Of a stretch of 18,020 bases of DNA, positions 1 through 8,310 are shown in pieces; the stretch's first letter is position 1, and every line of letters starts with the position of its first letter. The position numbers and the translations under genes were made by a program. The stretch is taken from contig CAYTHL010000025.1 in NCBI GenBank assembly GCA_964437615.1, positions 1 to 18,020 on the forward strand, in the 5' to 3' direction. This stretch comes from RGIG4790 sp964437615 (lineage in GTDB: Bacteria > Bacillota > Clostridia > Christensenellales > UBA1242). The notes beneath the pieces were generated by a model that worked only from the letters and a program-made list of their open reading frames with translations, ran no database searches and was not told the DNA's origin.

Positions 1-1605
1 GGCGAAACAATTACTACAAACCATACCATGCTAATACCTATAGGTACCACCTATACAGCCTCAGCCGATGCAGGTTATAGCACTTCCAAAACCCTAACAT
101 TCTCTGACTCTGACGGCAATACGCTAAACACAATAAAAATGACGTCTAAGTCTGCAACAAACACTACTAATTACTACGCTTATTCTTTTAGACTGTATGA
201 CGGCAGCTCTTATACAAACATTACCACTAGCGGTGGCACCATAACAGCAGACACTACCATAAATGTATACTTTACTAGTGGAACTAGATATTATTCCGCT
301 GCTGTCGGGGCAAGATATTCTGATAGTTCGTCAGGCACAAATGACACCGCTACAGCTGGCATAACTGGTGGTACAGCATCTTTGTATACAAGCTACCAAA
401 CAACAGCTGAAACAACTGAAGGTACGTGGATAATAGGCGTATCTACCACATATGGTGGCAAAGCCTACTACACAGCCACCCCAGAAACTGGCTATGTATT
501 TGTTGGTTGGTATAGTTCTACCACAAGTACCACTGCGCTAAGCACCAGTACAACTTACTCAGTTACAACAAATGGCAGTGTAACAAGGTACGCATTCTTT
601 AGGTTAGCTACCTATACGGTAACCATAACAATAACTGGTTCGTCTTATGGCACAACAACGCTTAATGACACGGCAATTTCTACAAACTCTACACTAACAG
701 TGGATTATGGTACCACCTATACAGCCTCAGCCGGTGCAGGTAATAGCACTTCTAGCAAAACCCTAACATTCTCTGATGACAATGTGCTAACCATGACGCC
801 TATTGATGCAACCAACGATACTAATTACTATGCTTATTCTTTTAGACTATATAATGGCAGTTATACAACCATTACCACCAGTGGCGGCACCATAACAGCA
901 GACACTACCATAGATGTATGTTTTACTAGTGGAATTAGAACATACCCTGTTTACGTCTATGCAAGATATTCTACAATTGGAGCAGGTAAAAACCCTGGTG
1001 GTACGAATGGCACTACTGGCGGTACAGCATCTGTATATACAAGTTACAATACCACCAAGGTAACAACATCAGGTACGGCGGCTAAATCAACAACTACCGA
1101 GTATAATGGCACAGCCTATTTTACAGCTACCCCAGCAACAGGATATGTGTTTTATGGTTGGTATAATAGTGACTATAGTACCTTTGCCGAAAGCACCAGT
1201 ACAACTTACGAAGTTACAACAACTGGCAGCGTTAGATATTATGCATTCTTTAGGCCAGCAACCTATACGGTGACCATAACAATAACTGATTCGGATTATG
1301 GCACGGTAACGCTTGACGACGAAACAATTTCTACAAACCATACCATGCTAGTACCTATACGTGGTACCACCTATGCGGCCTCAGCCGGTGCAGGTAATAG
1401 CACATCTGCCAAAACCCTAACATTCTCTGACTCTATCGGCGATGTGCTAAACACAATAACCATGACGCCTAATTCTTCATCCGACGATTATTACTACTAT
1501 GCTTATTCGTTTAGATTGTATGATGGTAGCTCCTATACAACCATTACCACCAGCGGCGGCACCATAACAGCAGACACTACCATAGATGTATGCTTTACTA
1601 GAGAA
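1..1605 (+). repeat. 651-bp intragenic tandem repeat, about 2.5 units
   Basis: The segment beginning ACCTATACGGT at 610 recurs at 1261, giving a 651-bp period. Units are 1-609 (5' end outside the window), 610-1260 (complete) and 1261 to about 1605 (only the first half of the unit). Identity at the DNA level is high in several blocks, for example around SGGTITADTT, so copy number could change by recombination. Confidence 0.8.
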
Positions 1606-1812
1606 ACTAGAACATCTACAACATCGCTGGGGTACGGCTTAACAGATGGCGGGCAGGATTTAGGCGCGCAAAGCGCCGCGGCAGCAACTATGCTTGCTGT
1701 AAGCGCAGAGCAAACGTCCAACCAAAACACCACCCAAACCCCAGTTGCCATTTTAGACAAACAAAAAGCAACAGCTTACATTCCTGCAAAAAATAACACA
1801 GAAACAAACTAA
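1..1812 (+). CDS. Repeat-rich surface/secreted protein, 5' end outside the window
   Basis: The reading frame is open from base 1. The first codons (G-E-T-I-T-T-N-H-T) match the repeat segment encoded near 1318-1344, so the ATG at 28 is internal and the true start lies upstream. The visible 603 residues are Thr, Ser, Tyr and Gly rich and are built from a unit of about 217 residues: a beta-rich block starting YTVTITIT, then SGGTITADTTI, then a block with TATPxTGYVFxGWY and YAFFR. This last block resembles the divergent InlB B-repeat/Flg_new_2 type found in Bacillota and gut-bacterial surface proteins. One complete unit, one 5'-cut unit and one unit lacking its second half are present. The tail (about 70 residues, Ala/Gln/Thr rich) has no LPXTG motif, no membrane helix and no recognisable anchor. 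An adhesin or extracellular role is inferred from composition and repeats only. Confidence 0.75.
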   Translation, partial: GETITTNHTMLIPIGTTYTASADAGYSTSKTLTFSDSDGNTLNTIKMTSKSATNTTNYYAYSFRLYDGSSYTNITTSGGTITADTTINVYFTSGTRYYSAAVGARYSDSSSGTNDTATAGITGGTASLYTSYQTTAETTEGTWIIGVSTTYGGKAYYTATPETGYVFVGWYSSTTSTTALSTSTTYSVTTNGSVTRYAFFRLATYTVTITITGSSYGTTTLNDTAISTNSTLTVDYGTTYTASAGAGNSTSSKTLTFSDDNVLTMTPIDATNDTNYYAYSFRLYNGSYTTITTSGGTITADTTIDVCFTSGIRTYPVYVYARYSTIGAGKNPGGTNGTTGGTASVYTSYNTTKVTTSGTAAKSTTTEYNGTAYFTATPATGYVFYGWYNSDYSTFAESTSTTYEVTTTGSVRYYAFFRPATYTVTITITDSDYGTVTLDDETISTNHTMLVPIRGTTYAASAGAGNSTSAKTLTFSDSIGDVLNTITMTPNSSSDDYYYYAYSFRLYDGSSYTTITTSGGTITADTTIDVCFTRETRTSTTSLGYGLTDGGQDLGAQSAAAATMLAVSAEQTSNQNTTQTPVAILDKQKATAYIPAKNNTETN

Positions 1813-1825
1813 AACATATTTTAGT

Positions 1826-1873
1826 GCTGTCCATTTTTTTGGCAGCCTGAGGGTTGTTTGGCCTGCAAACAAC
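1826..1873 (+). other. Two adjacent hairpins after the surface-protein gene
   Basis: GCTGTCC (1826-1832) pairs with GGCAGC (1841-1846) with one bulged T. GTTGTTTG (1853-1860) pairs perfectly with CAAACAAC (1866-1873) around the loop GCCTG. Neither is followed by a T-run (the T-run lies in the loop of the first), so a classical intrinsic terminator is not shown. They may still end or stabilise the upstream transcript. The rest of 1813-2053 shows only AT-rich DNA and a possible promoter. Confidence 0.4.
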
Positions 1874-2003
1874 ATCCACCTAACGGTTTAATTGGACTTT
1901 TGGGCGTTGAAAGTTGTGTAAATAGATGCCAAGCGTAGGTCTAAATTGTAAAAAAGTTGTAAAAAGTTGATAAAATTATGCAAAATTGCTAGCCATGGGG
2001 CTT

Positions 2004-2033
2004 TTGTTTGTGTTATTATACTGGCAATATAAC
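2004..2033 (+). promoter_or_regulatory. Possible promoter for the M16-like gene and downstream cluster
   Basis: TATAAC at 2028-2033 lies 18 bases after TTGTTT at 2004-2009. An overlapping TATACT is present at 2017-2022 without a good -35. Either would place the start just upstream of the AAAGGAAA ribosome binding site at 2038-2045. The -35 match is poor, so this is only a candidate. Confidence 0.3.
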
Positions 2034-2053
2034 AAACAAAGGAAATATTTTTT

Positions 2054-3310
2054 ATGGCACTTATAACTTTTGATAACGGCCTTAGGGCAGTTTGCACAGA
2101 AAAATTGGATAGCAAGGTTGCATCGGTTGTTGTAAGCATCACTGGTGGCTGTCAGTCGGAAAAATCTAACCAAAGCGGCATTAGCGAGTATGTTGCAAGG
2201 CTACTTATGTTTGGCACAAAAAATTATCCTAGTAGAGAGGCTTTAAGCAATTATGCCAAATTAAATGGCATTGTTTTAACGCCGCATGTTTCTAGAGAAA
2301 GCCTTACATTAAGCGCGCTATGCCCAAACGACAGCATTGAGCAAGCGGTAGAACTTTTGGCTGAGATTATTTTTAATTACACTTTTGACGAAATTTCTGC
2401 AAAGACAGTAAAAAAACAGCTTTTGCTAGACATTGAAAAGTTGTCAGAAAATCATGCGTACACTCTAGAAAATAGTGTAAACAAGGCGCTATTTTATAGA
2501 ACAGGGCTTGCAAACCCTAAATTTGGCACGGCATTAACTATTGAGCGTTTTGACGAAAATGTAGCAAGAGAATATATGCAAAAACTAGTTACGCCTAAAA
2601 ACACAATAATATCGGTTGTTGGCAATATAGAGGCGGAAGAAATGGAAGAATATGTTGCCGAATATTTTGAGCAAAGGTTGCCCGATGATGTTGACTACAA
2701 AAAAATCAAGTTTGTTTCGGAAGTAGAAAACTATTCTGGCGGTTTAAGAACCCGCAATAAAAGGCTTAATCAAAGCCGCATTAGTTTTGCTTTTCCTACC
2801 GTTGGTTATAAAAATTCTAAAAAACACATGCCTAATATATTAGAGCCAATTTTGCTTAAAAAGTTAAATACGGCTTTAAATTTGTCAGACTACTTTTTTA
2901 CTACAGAAATAAAGTCTAAGGCCTATGCAAACAACGGCAAAATTACCTTTGATGTTGTGGTGGATTACGACTACGCCAAAACTCATATGTTAAATTTTGT
3001 TAGGGCATTAAAGTATATTTTATCCGAAGACGGCGTTACCGAAGAAGAATTTGAGTTGGAAAAGAATATTTATTTAACAAATTTTATGCGCAAGCACGAA
3101 GATTGTTTGGAGCAAGCGCTATCTAACACAAAAGAAATTTCAATTTTAAAACGAGATTTTAATATAGACAGCGAAAGACTTAAAATTGAGATGCTAACCT
3201 ACAAAGATGCCAACAGATTTTTGGAAGACACTTTTAATTTAAACAAAATGTTTGTAAGTTATTTGGGCTATAATATAGATATTACTTTTGAAGATTTATT
3301 AAAAGCTTAG
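2054..3310 (+). CDS. M16-family (insulinase-like) protein, predicted noncatalytic
   Basis: This 418-residue protein has the layout of one M16 half-module pair: an N-terminal strand NGLRAVCTEKLDSKVASVVVSI, a helix at the active-site position, and a middle segment NTIISVVGNIEAEEMEEYV typical of M16 C-terminal domains. In active members the helix carries HxxEH in a context like GISHFLEHMLFKG. Here residues 42-54 read GISEYVARLLMFG, so the two zinc histidines and the catalytic glutamate are replaced by Glu45, Arg49 and Ala48. It should therefore not bind zinc or cut peptides. Bacillus carries the M16 pair ymfF/ymfH near spoIIIE and pgsA, and such pairs often combine an active and a degenerate member. 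No active partner is present in this window. The start is ATG 2054 with AAAGGAAA eight bases upstream. It stops 73 bases before the preferred ftsK start. Confidence 0.8.
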   Translation: MALITFDNGLRAVCTEKLDSKVASVVVSITGGCQSEKSNQSGISEYVARLLMFGTKNYPSREALSNYAKLNGIVLTPHVSRESLTLSALCPNDSIEQAVELLAEIIFNYTFDEISAKTVKKQLLLDIEKLSENHAYTLENSVNKALFYRTGLANPKFGTALTIERFDENVAREYMQKLVTPKNTIISVVGNIEAEEMEEYVAEYFEQRLPDDVDYKKIKFVSEVENYSGGLRTRNKRLNQSRISFAFPTVGYKNSKKHMPNILEPILLKKLNTALNLSDYFFTTEIKSKAYANNGKITFDVVVDYDYAKTHMLNFVRALKYILSEDGVTEEEFELEKNIYLTNFMRKHEDCLEQALSNTKEISILKRDFNIDSERLKIEMLTYKDANRFLEDTFNLNKMFVSYLGYNIDITFEDLLKA

Positions 3311-3383
3311 TTTAATGTAATATAAAATTATAAATTTTTGGGGGTTTATCTTGGCGGCGGAATATAAAAGCAGGAGCGCAAAA

Positions 3384-6254
3384 ATGGCAACTGGATATGT
3401 GCTAATTGGCATATCTATTTTGCTGTTTGCGCTATCAATTGTGCCAAATTTTGCTATTACAAACTTTTTTTGCGGACTTTTTGGGCTTGCGTGGTATGCT
3501 ATGCTTTTAATTGCGCTTTTGTTTGGGCTTGCATGCATTATGCAACTAAGATACTCGTACAATAAAAAGTTTACGGCTTATCTTATTTTATTTGCCAGTT
3601 TTTTAGTAATGTTTTTACATGCTATATTTTCGTCTAGTATGCTTGCAGAAAATGTAGGGTTTGCCGATTACGGGGGCTATCTTTCTGGCTGCTACAACAT
3701 GACTAATGGAATTACAGTTGGCGGCGCAGTTTGCGGCTTGCTTGTATACTTTTTGCGTGCAATTTTTGGTATTGTAGGTGTGTATTGCGTGCTTGTAATT
3801 GGCGTAGCCGTCTTTTTTGGGTTGGTGCTAGATGCTGCAATTTATGGTGCGGCAAAAACCAAACATATATCGGCGGCAGAACTTGCCAAAAAGGCTAATA
3901 CCAACAACAATGCAGACCAGCAAGACAATTATTATGGTAAGCAGTACATTCAGCAACTGGCGCAGCAAAGCAAGGAACACCAGCTTCAAGAATTTGAAGA
4001 ATATCAAGAGCAAACAGAAATGCATGATAGCCAAGATAACGAGGCAATTGATAATGACCATTCGTTTTCTGCTACTACAGAGCGAGATAACGCAAGAAAT
4101 AGGCTTTTTGGCCTAGACGATACTCAAAACAAAGAACAGTCTGAATCCACCGGGGTTAGAAGCGCCCGCGACATATTGTTTGGCAACCGTCAAGTACCTG
4201 ATGTTGTTATGCCTAACGACGAAGAACGCGAAAGGTGGATGAATAATTACAAAAAAGAAGAAGACCAGCCTAATGACGACTATTCTAGTTTGTTCGGCGG
4301 CGGATTGTCTAGCGGCAGCAGACTTGGCGTCGATGCGGACGAGAGTCGACTGGGCGATGATTCGCTATTTGGCGAAACTACCGACAATGAGAGGCAATCT
4401 AACTTTGGTGGCCGCAGGGGCTTTGAAAGTTCGTCCCGTGGCAGACTTGAGCAAAACAATATAGAAAGCATAAGTATAGATGACAACACAAATGATATAA
4501 CTAGCGGCAGAATTACCGATAGTGAAATTGAGGGAAGACAAGCAATAGACCAAAACGGCGGCTCAGATAGATTAAATCGTGGGGCAACAAGAGATTTTGG
4601 CGAGGCTACAAACAACAGCCCAAAGCTGGGCGAAGACTTGGTGGATAAGGCAAAATCTGCTACGCCTATTTTTGGCATCAATGCGGGCGGCGGATTTGGT
4701 CAGCAAGCTGGGCAGCAAACAGCTCCAAAACTAAGAAAAGATAAGCAAATGGGGCTAAAAGCCGTGCGATACAACGGAATTCCACTTTCGGTATTTAAAG
4801 TTTACACCGAGAAAAACGCAGACTACACCAAGGAATACGAGCGCAACACGGCGGCACTAGAAAAAGTTATGGCCGACTTTAAAATTGGTGCCAAAGTTGT
4901 AAACATAGTAAGGGGGCCTAAGGTTACAAGGTACGAACTTTCTTTGCCAGACGGCGTGCCAGTAAGCCGCGTTTTAAGCATAGAGTCTAACATTGCCATG
5001 GAAACCGAGGCAAGAAGTAAAATCCGCATAGAGGCGCCTATTCCGGGCAAGCGCGCATTTGGTATAGAACTAGAAAACGAAGTGTCTAGCACGGTTGGTA
5101 TGCGAGAACTTTTGGAAAGCCCCGAGTATATAAACAGCAAGGACCCATTGCCAATTGCCATTGGCAAGGACATAAATGGCAAAGTTATAATTAAAAGCTT
5201 GCCTAAAATGGTGCATTTGCTGGTGGCTGGCTCTACTGGCTCTGGTAAAAGTATATTTATACATACCTTAATGATGAGTATTTTGTACAAGTATTCTCCA
5301 GAAGATGTTAGGTTTATAATGGTTGACCCAAAACAGGTTGAGTTTAGCATGTACAGCAATTTGCCTCATCTTATTATGCCTAATGTTGTGTGCGAACACG
5401 ATAAAGCGTTAAGTGCGTTAAAGTGGTGCGTTGGCGAAATGACAAGGCGACTTGCCGTGCTTAAAGAGAGCGAGTGTCAAAATATAGACCAATACAATCA
5501 TCGTCAAGAGGTTGTAACTGGCAGAACGCCCAAAATGCCATACTTGGTTATAGTTGTAGATGAACTTGCCGAACTTATGGGTAGCACCATGAAAAAGGAC
5601 TTTGAGGCGGCTATTCAACGCATAACGCAGCTTGGTCGTGCGGCGGGCATACATATGGTTGTGGCAACTCAAAGACCTAGTGTAGATGTTATTACCGGAA
5701 CTATCAAAAACAACATGCCAACTCGTATTGCTTTTGCGCTGGCTAGTTTTGCAGACAGCAAGACGGTGCTTGACGAAGGCGGCGCCGAGGCCTTGCTTGG
5801 CAAGGGTGACATGCTATTTGCGCCACAAGACATGAATATTAAAGTTAGGCTTCAGGCGGCTTTTTGCGATAATGACGAAATAAAAAACGCCATTAAGTAT
5901 GTAAAAGAAAATAACGAGGCCACTTACGATGACGAAATCTACAAGGCAATCTATGCCGAAAAACCTGCCGAAACTGGCTCTGATGAAGGCTCTGGCGGTG
6001 GCGATTCTGGCGGCATGGACGACTTTATGAAGCTTGCCGTTAAGTATGCCATGAGCACTGGCAAAGTTAGTGTAAGCATGCTTCAACGCAAGTTTAGAAT
6101 TGGCTTTAACCGGGCAGCAAGAATTGTTGACCAAATGTGCGAATATGGCTTGGTTGGCCCTAGTGTTGGCGCAAAGCCAAGAGACTTTTCTATTACAAGC
6201 GAACAATATAAAGAACTATTTGGCGAAGACATAGATGACGCCGGAGATATGTAG
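3384..6254 (+). CDS. ftsK: FtsK/SpoIIIE-type DNA translocase
   Basis: This is a membrane-anchored ATPase that pumps double-stranded DNA, clearing chromosomes at division or sporulation septa and activating Xer recombination. Numbered from ATG 3384 (956 residues), there are four or five hydrophobic segments in residues 5-150. A long acidic Gln/Asp/Ser/Gly-rich linker (about 160-450) follows, then the FtsK alpha/beta motor with Walker A AGSTGSGKS (Lys622) and Walker B VIVVDELAEL (Asp726, Glu727). A C-terminal gamma winged helix (from about 879) contains LQRKFRIGFNRAARIVDQM. The frame is open from a TTG at 3351, which has only GGGGG upstream. ATG 3384 has AGGAG at 3372-3376 with seven-base spacing and is preferred, although the TTG start would add a basic segment (KSRSAK) before the first membrane helix. 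The linker repeats the tripeptide LFG. rimO follows after 15 bases. Confidence 0.95.
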   Translation: MATGYVLIGISILLFALSIVPNFAITNFFCGLFGLAWYAMLLIALLFGLACIMQLRYSYNKKFTAYLILFASFLVMFLHAIFSSSMLAENVGFADYGGYLSGCYNMTNGITVGGAVCGLLVYFLRAIFGIVGVYCVLVIGVAVFFGLVLDAAIYGAAKTKHISAAELAKKANTNNNADQQDNYYGKQYIQQLAQQSKEHQLQEFEEYQEQTEMHDSQDNEAIDNDHSFSATTERDNARNRLFGLDDTQNKEQSESTGVRSARDILFGNRQVPDVVMPNDEERERWMNNYKKEEDQPNDDYSSLFGGGLSSGSRLGVDADESRLGDDSLFGETTDNERQSNFGGRRGFESSSRGRLEQNNIESISIDDNTNDITSGRITDSEIEGRQAIDQNGGSDRLNRGATRDFGEATNNSPKLGEDLVDKAKSATPIFGINAGGGFGQQAGQQTAPKLRKDKQMGLKAVRYNGIPLSVFKVYTEKNADYTKEYERNTAALEKVMADFKIGAKVVNIVRGPKVTRYELSLPDGVPVSRVLSIESNIAMETEARSKIRIEAPIPGKRAFGIELENEVSSTVGMRELLESPEYINSKDPLPIAIGKDINGKVIIKSLPKMVHLLVAGSTGSGKSIFIHTLMMSILYKYSPEDVRFIMVDPKQVEFSMYSNLPHLIMPNVVCEHDKALSALKWCVGEMTRRLAVLKESECQNIDQYNHRQEVVTGRTPKMPYLVIVVDELAELMGSTMKKDFEAAIQRITQLGRAAGIHMVVATQRPSVDVITGTIKNNMPTRIAFALASFADSKTVLDEGGAEALLGKGDMLFAPQDMNIKVRLQAAFCDNDEIKNAIKYVKENNEATYDDEIYKAIYAEKPAETGSDEGSGGGDSGGMDDFMKLAVKYAMSTGKVSVSMLQRKFRIGFNRAARIVDQMCEYGLVGPSVGAKPRDFSITSEQYKELFGEDIDDAGDM

Positions 6255-6269
6255 TATTTAGGAGATTTT

Positions 6270-7631
6270 ATGGCAACAAAAGAACAAAATATGTTAGTTG
6301 GTGTTATTTCGCTTGGTTGCGACAAAAATCGTGTGGATACCGAACTAATGCTGACATATTTAAAGCAAGCTGGGTATGGGTTTACATCTGACCCAAGCAA
6401 GGCAGATATAATAATAATAAACACTTGTGGCTTTATTTCTAGCGCTCGCAAGGAAAGCATGGACACAATTATAGAAATGATAGAGTATAAAAAAGCTGGC
6501 ACTTGCAAAAGGCTAGTTGTTACAGGGTGCATGCCGCAAAAATGGCTTGGCGAGATGCGTAAGGACTTGCCCGAAGTTGACATATTTTTGGGTATTGACC
6601 AATATCCAAACATTGCGCAGCATATAGAAAACAGCTTTGCAGAAAAAAAGACCAAGATTATTAAAACTGGCACAACCGAAACAATCCCGTATGTAAAAGG
6701 CCGCATGGTAACCACGCCTTTGCATTACGCTTATTTAAAAGTTGCAGACGGCTGCGACAACTACTGCACGTTTTGCACCATTCCGTATATTAGGGGTAAA
6801 TATCGCTCTAGGGACATGGATATTTTGGTAAGCGAGGCTGCCGATTTGGTTAAAAATGGAGCCACCGAGATTATATTAATTGCCCAAGATATTTCTAGGT
6901 ATGGCATAGACCTTTATGGCGAGGTTAAACTTGTAGAATTGATTAAGCGTCTTAGCAAAATTAAAAATCTTAGGTGGATACGGCTACTGTATTGCTATCC
7001 AGAAAATATTTCGCAGCAGCTTATTGACGAAATGCAAAATAATCCTAAACTTTGCAATTATATAGATATCCCGCTGCAGCATGTGTCAGATAGTGTTCTT
7101 AAACGCATGAATCGTCACACCACCAAGGCTGACATAGAAAAGCTAATTCAAACGCTAAGTCATCAAGAAAAATACATAGCAATTAGAACTACGCTTATGG
7201 TGGGGTTTCCGGGAGAAACAGAAGAAGACTTTAACGAACTTGCCGAGTTTGTCAAAAAATATAAGCTTACTCATGTGGGATTTTTTACGTACAGCAGGGA
7301 AGACGGCACTCCGGCTGCCAAAATGCCAGACCAAATTCCAGAAAAGATTAAGCAAAAGCGTCTAGTTAGTCTTGTAAAGTTGCAAAAAGAAAATGTAGAG
7401 CACAATAACAAGGCATTTATAGGCAAGGTTTTAAGCGTCATTTACGAGGGAATAGACTACGACAAAGGTATGTTCTTTGGCCGCAGCCAATATCAAGCCC
7501 CAGAGATAGACAACATTATATACTTTAAGTCTAGCCGTGTAATAGATGTAGGAAATGTCTACAAGGTGCTTATTAAAAAGAGCAGGGGCTACGACCTAAT
7601 TGGCGAACAAGTAGAAGAGGAGGATAAATAG
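6270..7631 (+). CDS. rimO: Ribosomal protein S12 methylthiotransferase RimO
   Basis: This radical-SAM enzyme adds a methylthio group to a conserved aspartate of ribosomal protein S12. The 453 residues begin with an MTTase (UPF0004) domain whose three cluster cysteines are Cys17 (SLGCDKNRVDTE), Cys53 (NTCGF) and Cys87 (TGCMPQ). The radical-SAM CxxxCxxC is GCDNYCTFC (Cys162, Cys166, Cys169). The C-terminal 65 or so residues fit a TRAM domain. SLGCDKNRVDTE and GFISSARKES favour RimO over the tRNA enzymes MiaB and MtaB. ATG 6270 has GGAG at 6261-6264. The gene ends directly against the pgsA start, which implies cotranscription. Confidence 0.93.
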   Translation: MATKEQNMLVGVISLGCDKNRVDTELMLTYLKQAGYGFTSDPSKADIIIINTCGFISSARKESMDTIIEMIEYKKAGTCKRLVVTGCMPQKWLGEMRKDLPEVDIFLGIDQYPNIAQHIENSFAEKKTKIIKTGTTETIPYVKGRMVTTPLHYAYLKVADGCDNYCTFCTIPYIRGKYRSRDMDILVSEAADLVKNGATEIILIAQDISRYGIDLYGEVKLVELIKRLSKIKNLRWIRLLYCYPENISQQLIDEMQNNPKLCNYIDIPLQHVSDSVLKRMNRHTTKADIEKLIQTLSHQEKYIAIRTTLMVGFPGETEEDFNELAEFVKKYKLTHVGFFTYSREDGTPAAKMPDQIPEKIKQKRLVSLVKLQKENVEHNNKAFIGKVLSVIYEGIDYDKGMFFGRSQYQAPEIDNIIYFKSSRVIDVGNVYKVLIKKSRGYDLIGEQVEEEDK

Positions 7632-8240
7632 ATGAAAGTTCAACTTAACGTACCCAATATTTTAACAATGATAAGGATTTTCTGCACGCCCATTATAATA
7701 ATTTTGTTTTTGGTGCCAATAGGCGGCGGCATTGGTTATTTTTGTGCGCTTGGCGTGTATGCGGTTGCTTGTTTTACCGACTTTTTGGACGGTTATATTG
7801 CGCGCAAATATAATCTTATTACTGATTTTGGCAAGTTTATGGACCAAATTGCAGATAAATTTATTACAACAACGGCTATAATTTTGGTGATGCTTGCTGC
7901 CAATGTTACCTACAACTGGGTTAGTGTGCTTATTGTGCTTGTGGTTGTTCTGCGCGACATATTGGTTTCTGGTATACGAATGGTGGCTGCAAACAAAAAT
8001 ATAGTAATTGCGGCAGATATTTTTGGCAAAGTTAAATCTTTCTTTTTGGACATTGCAAGTATGATGCTTATGCTATATGTTGGCTTGCTTGCCTGCATCG
8101 GTTCTAGCGAGGGTCTAGAATATTTTAGGATATTTGGGCTATCTGTTATGATAGTTGGGGCAGCGCTTTGCCTAATTAGCTGCGTAAACTATATTGTAAA
8201 TACAATAAAAGCTTTAAATTGTGCGCAAAAAGAGCAATAA
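7632..8240 (+). CDS. pgsA: CDP-diacylglycerol-glycerol-3-phosphate 3-phosphatidyltransferase
   Basis: This membrane enzyme makes phosphatidylglycerol phosphate from CDP-diacylglycerol and glycerol 3-phosphate, the committed step to phosphatidylglycerol and cardiolipin. The 202 residues contain the complete CDP-alcohol phosphotransferase signature: Asp50, Asp53-Gly54, Ala57-Arg58, Gly67, Asp71 and Asp75. About five to six hydrophobic segments surround it, and the start NVPNILTMIRIFCTP is typical of PgsA. The ATG directly follows the rimO stop with no gap, and the ribosome binding site AAGAGGAGG (7615-7623) lies inside the end of rimO, so translation is probably coupled. Many Bacillota have cinA between pgsA and recA. 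It is absent here. Confidence 0.93.
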   Translation: MKVQLNVPNILTMIRIFCTPIIIILFLVPIGGGIGYFCALGVYAVACFTDFLDGYIARKYNLITDFGKFMDQIADKFITTTAIILVMLAANVTYNWVSVLIVLVVVLRDILVSGIRMVAANKNIVIAADIFGKVKSFFLDIASMMLMLYVGLLACIGSSEGLEYFRIFGLSVMIVGAALCLISCVNYIVNTIKALNCAQKEQ

Positions 8241-8244
8241 TCGT

Positions 8245-8273
8245 TTGCAAAATCAAAATTTCTGGCGTATAAT
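8245..8273 (+). promoter_or_regulatory. recA promoter
   Basis: TTGCAA (8245-8250) and TATAAT (8268-8273) are separated by exactly 17 bases and begin right after the pgsA stop. The predicted start is near 8280, giving a leader of about 30 bases with AAAGGAAG at 8295-8302. No Gram-positive LexA box (GAAC-N4-GTTC type) is visible in this gap. Confidence 0.7.
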
Positions 8274-8310
8274 AAATTAGAACAAAACAACTATAAAGGA
8301 AGTTTATTTT

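Noticed and set aside
28..30. ATG at 28 as the start of the repeat protein
   Set aside because: The frame is open to base 1 and the upstream codons match the repeat unit, so this methionine is inside a larger gene.
8241..8310. LexA operator before recA
   Set aside because: AGAAC at 8279-8283 has no matching GTTC half site at the required spacing.
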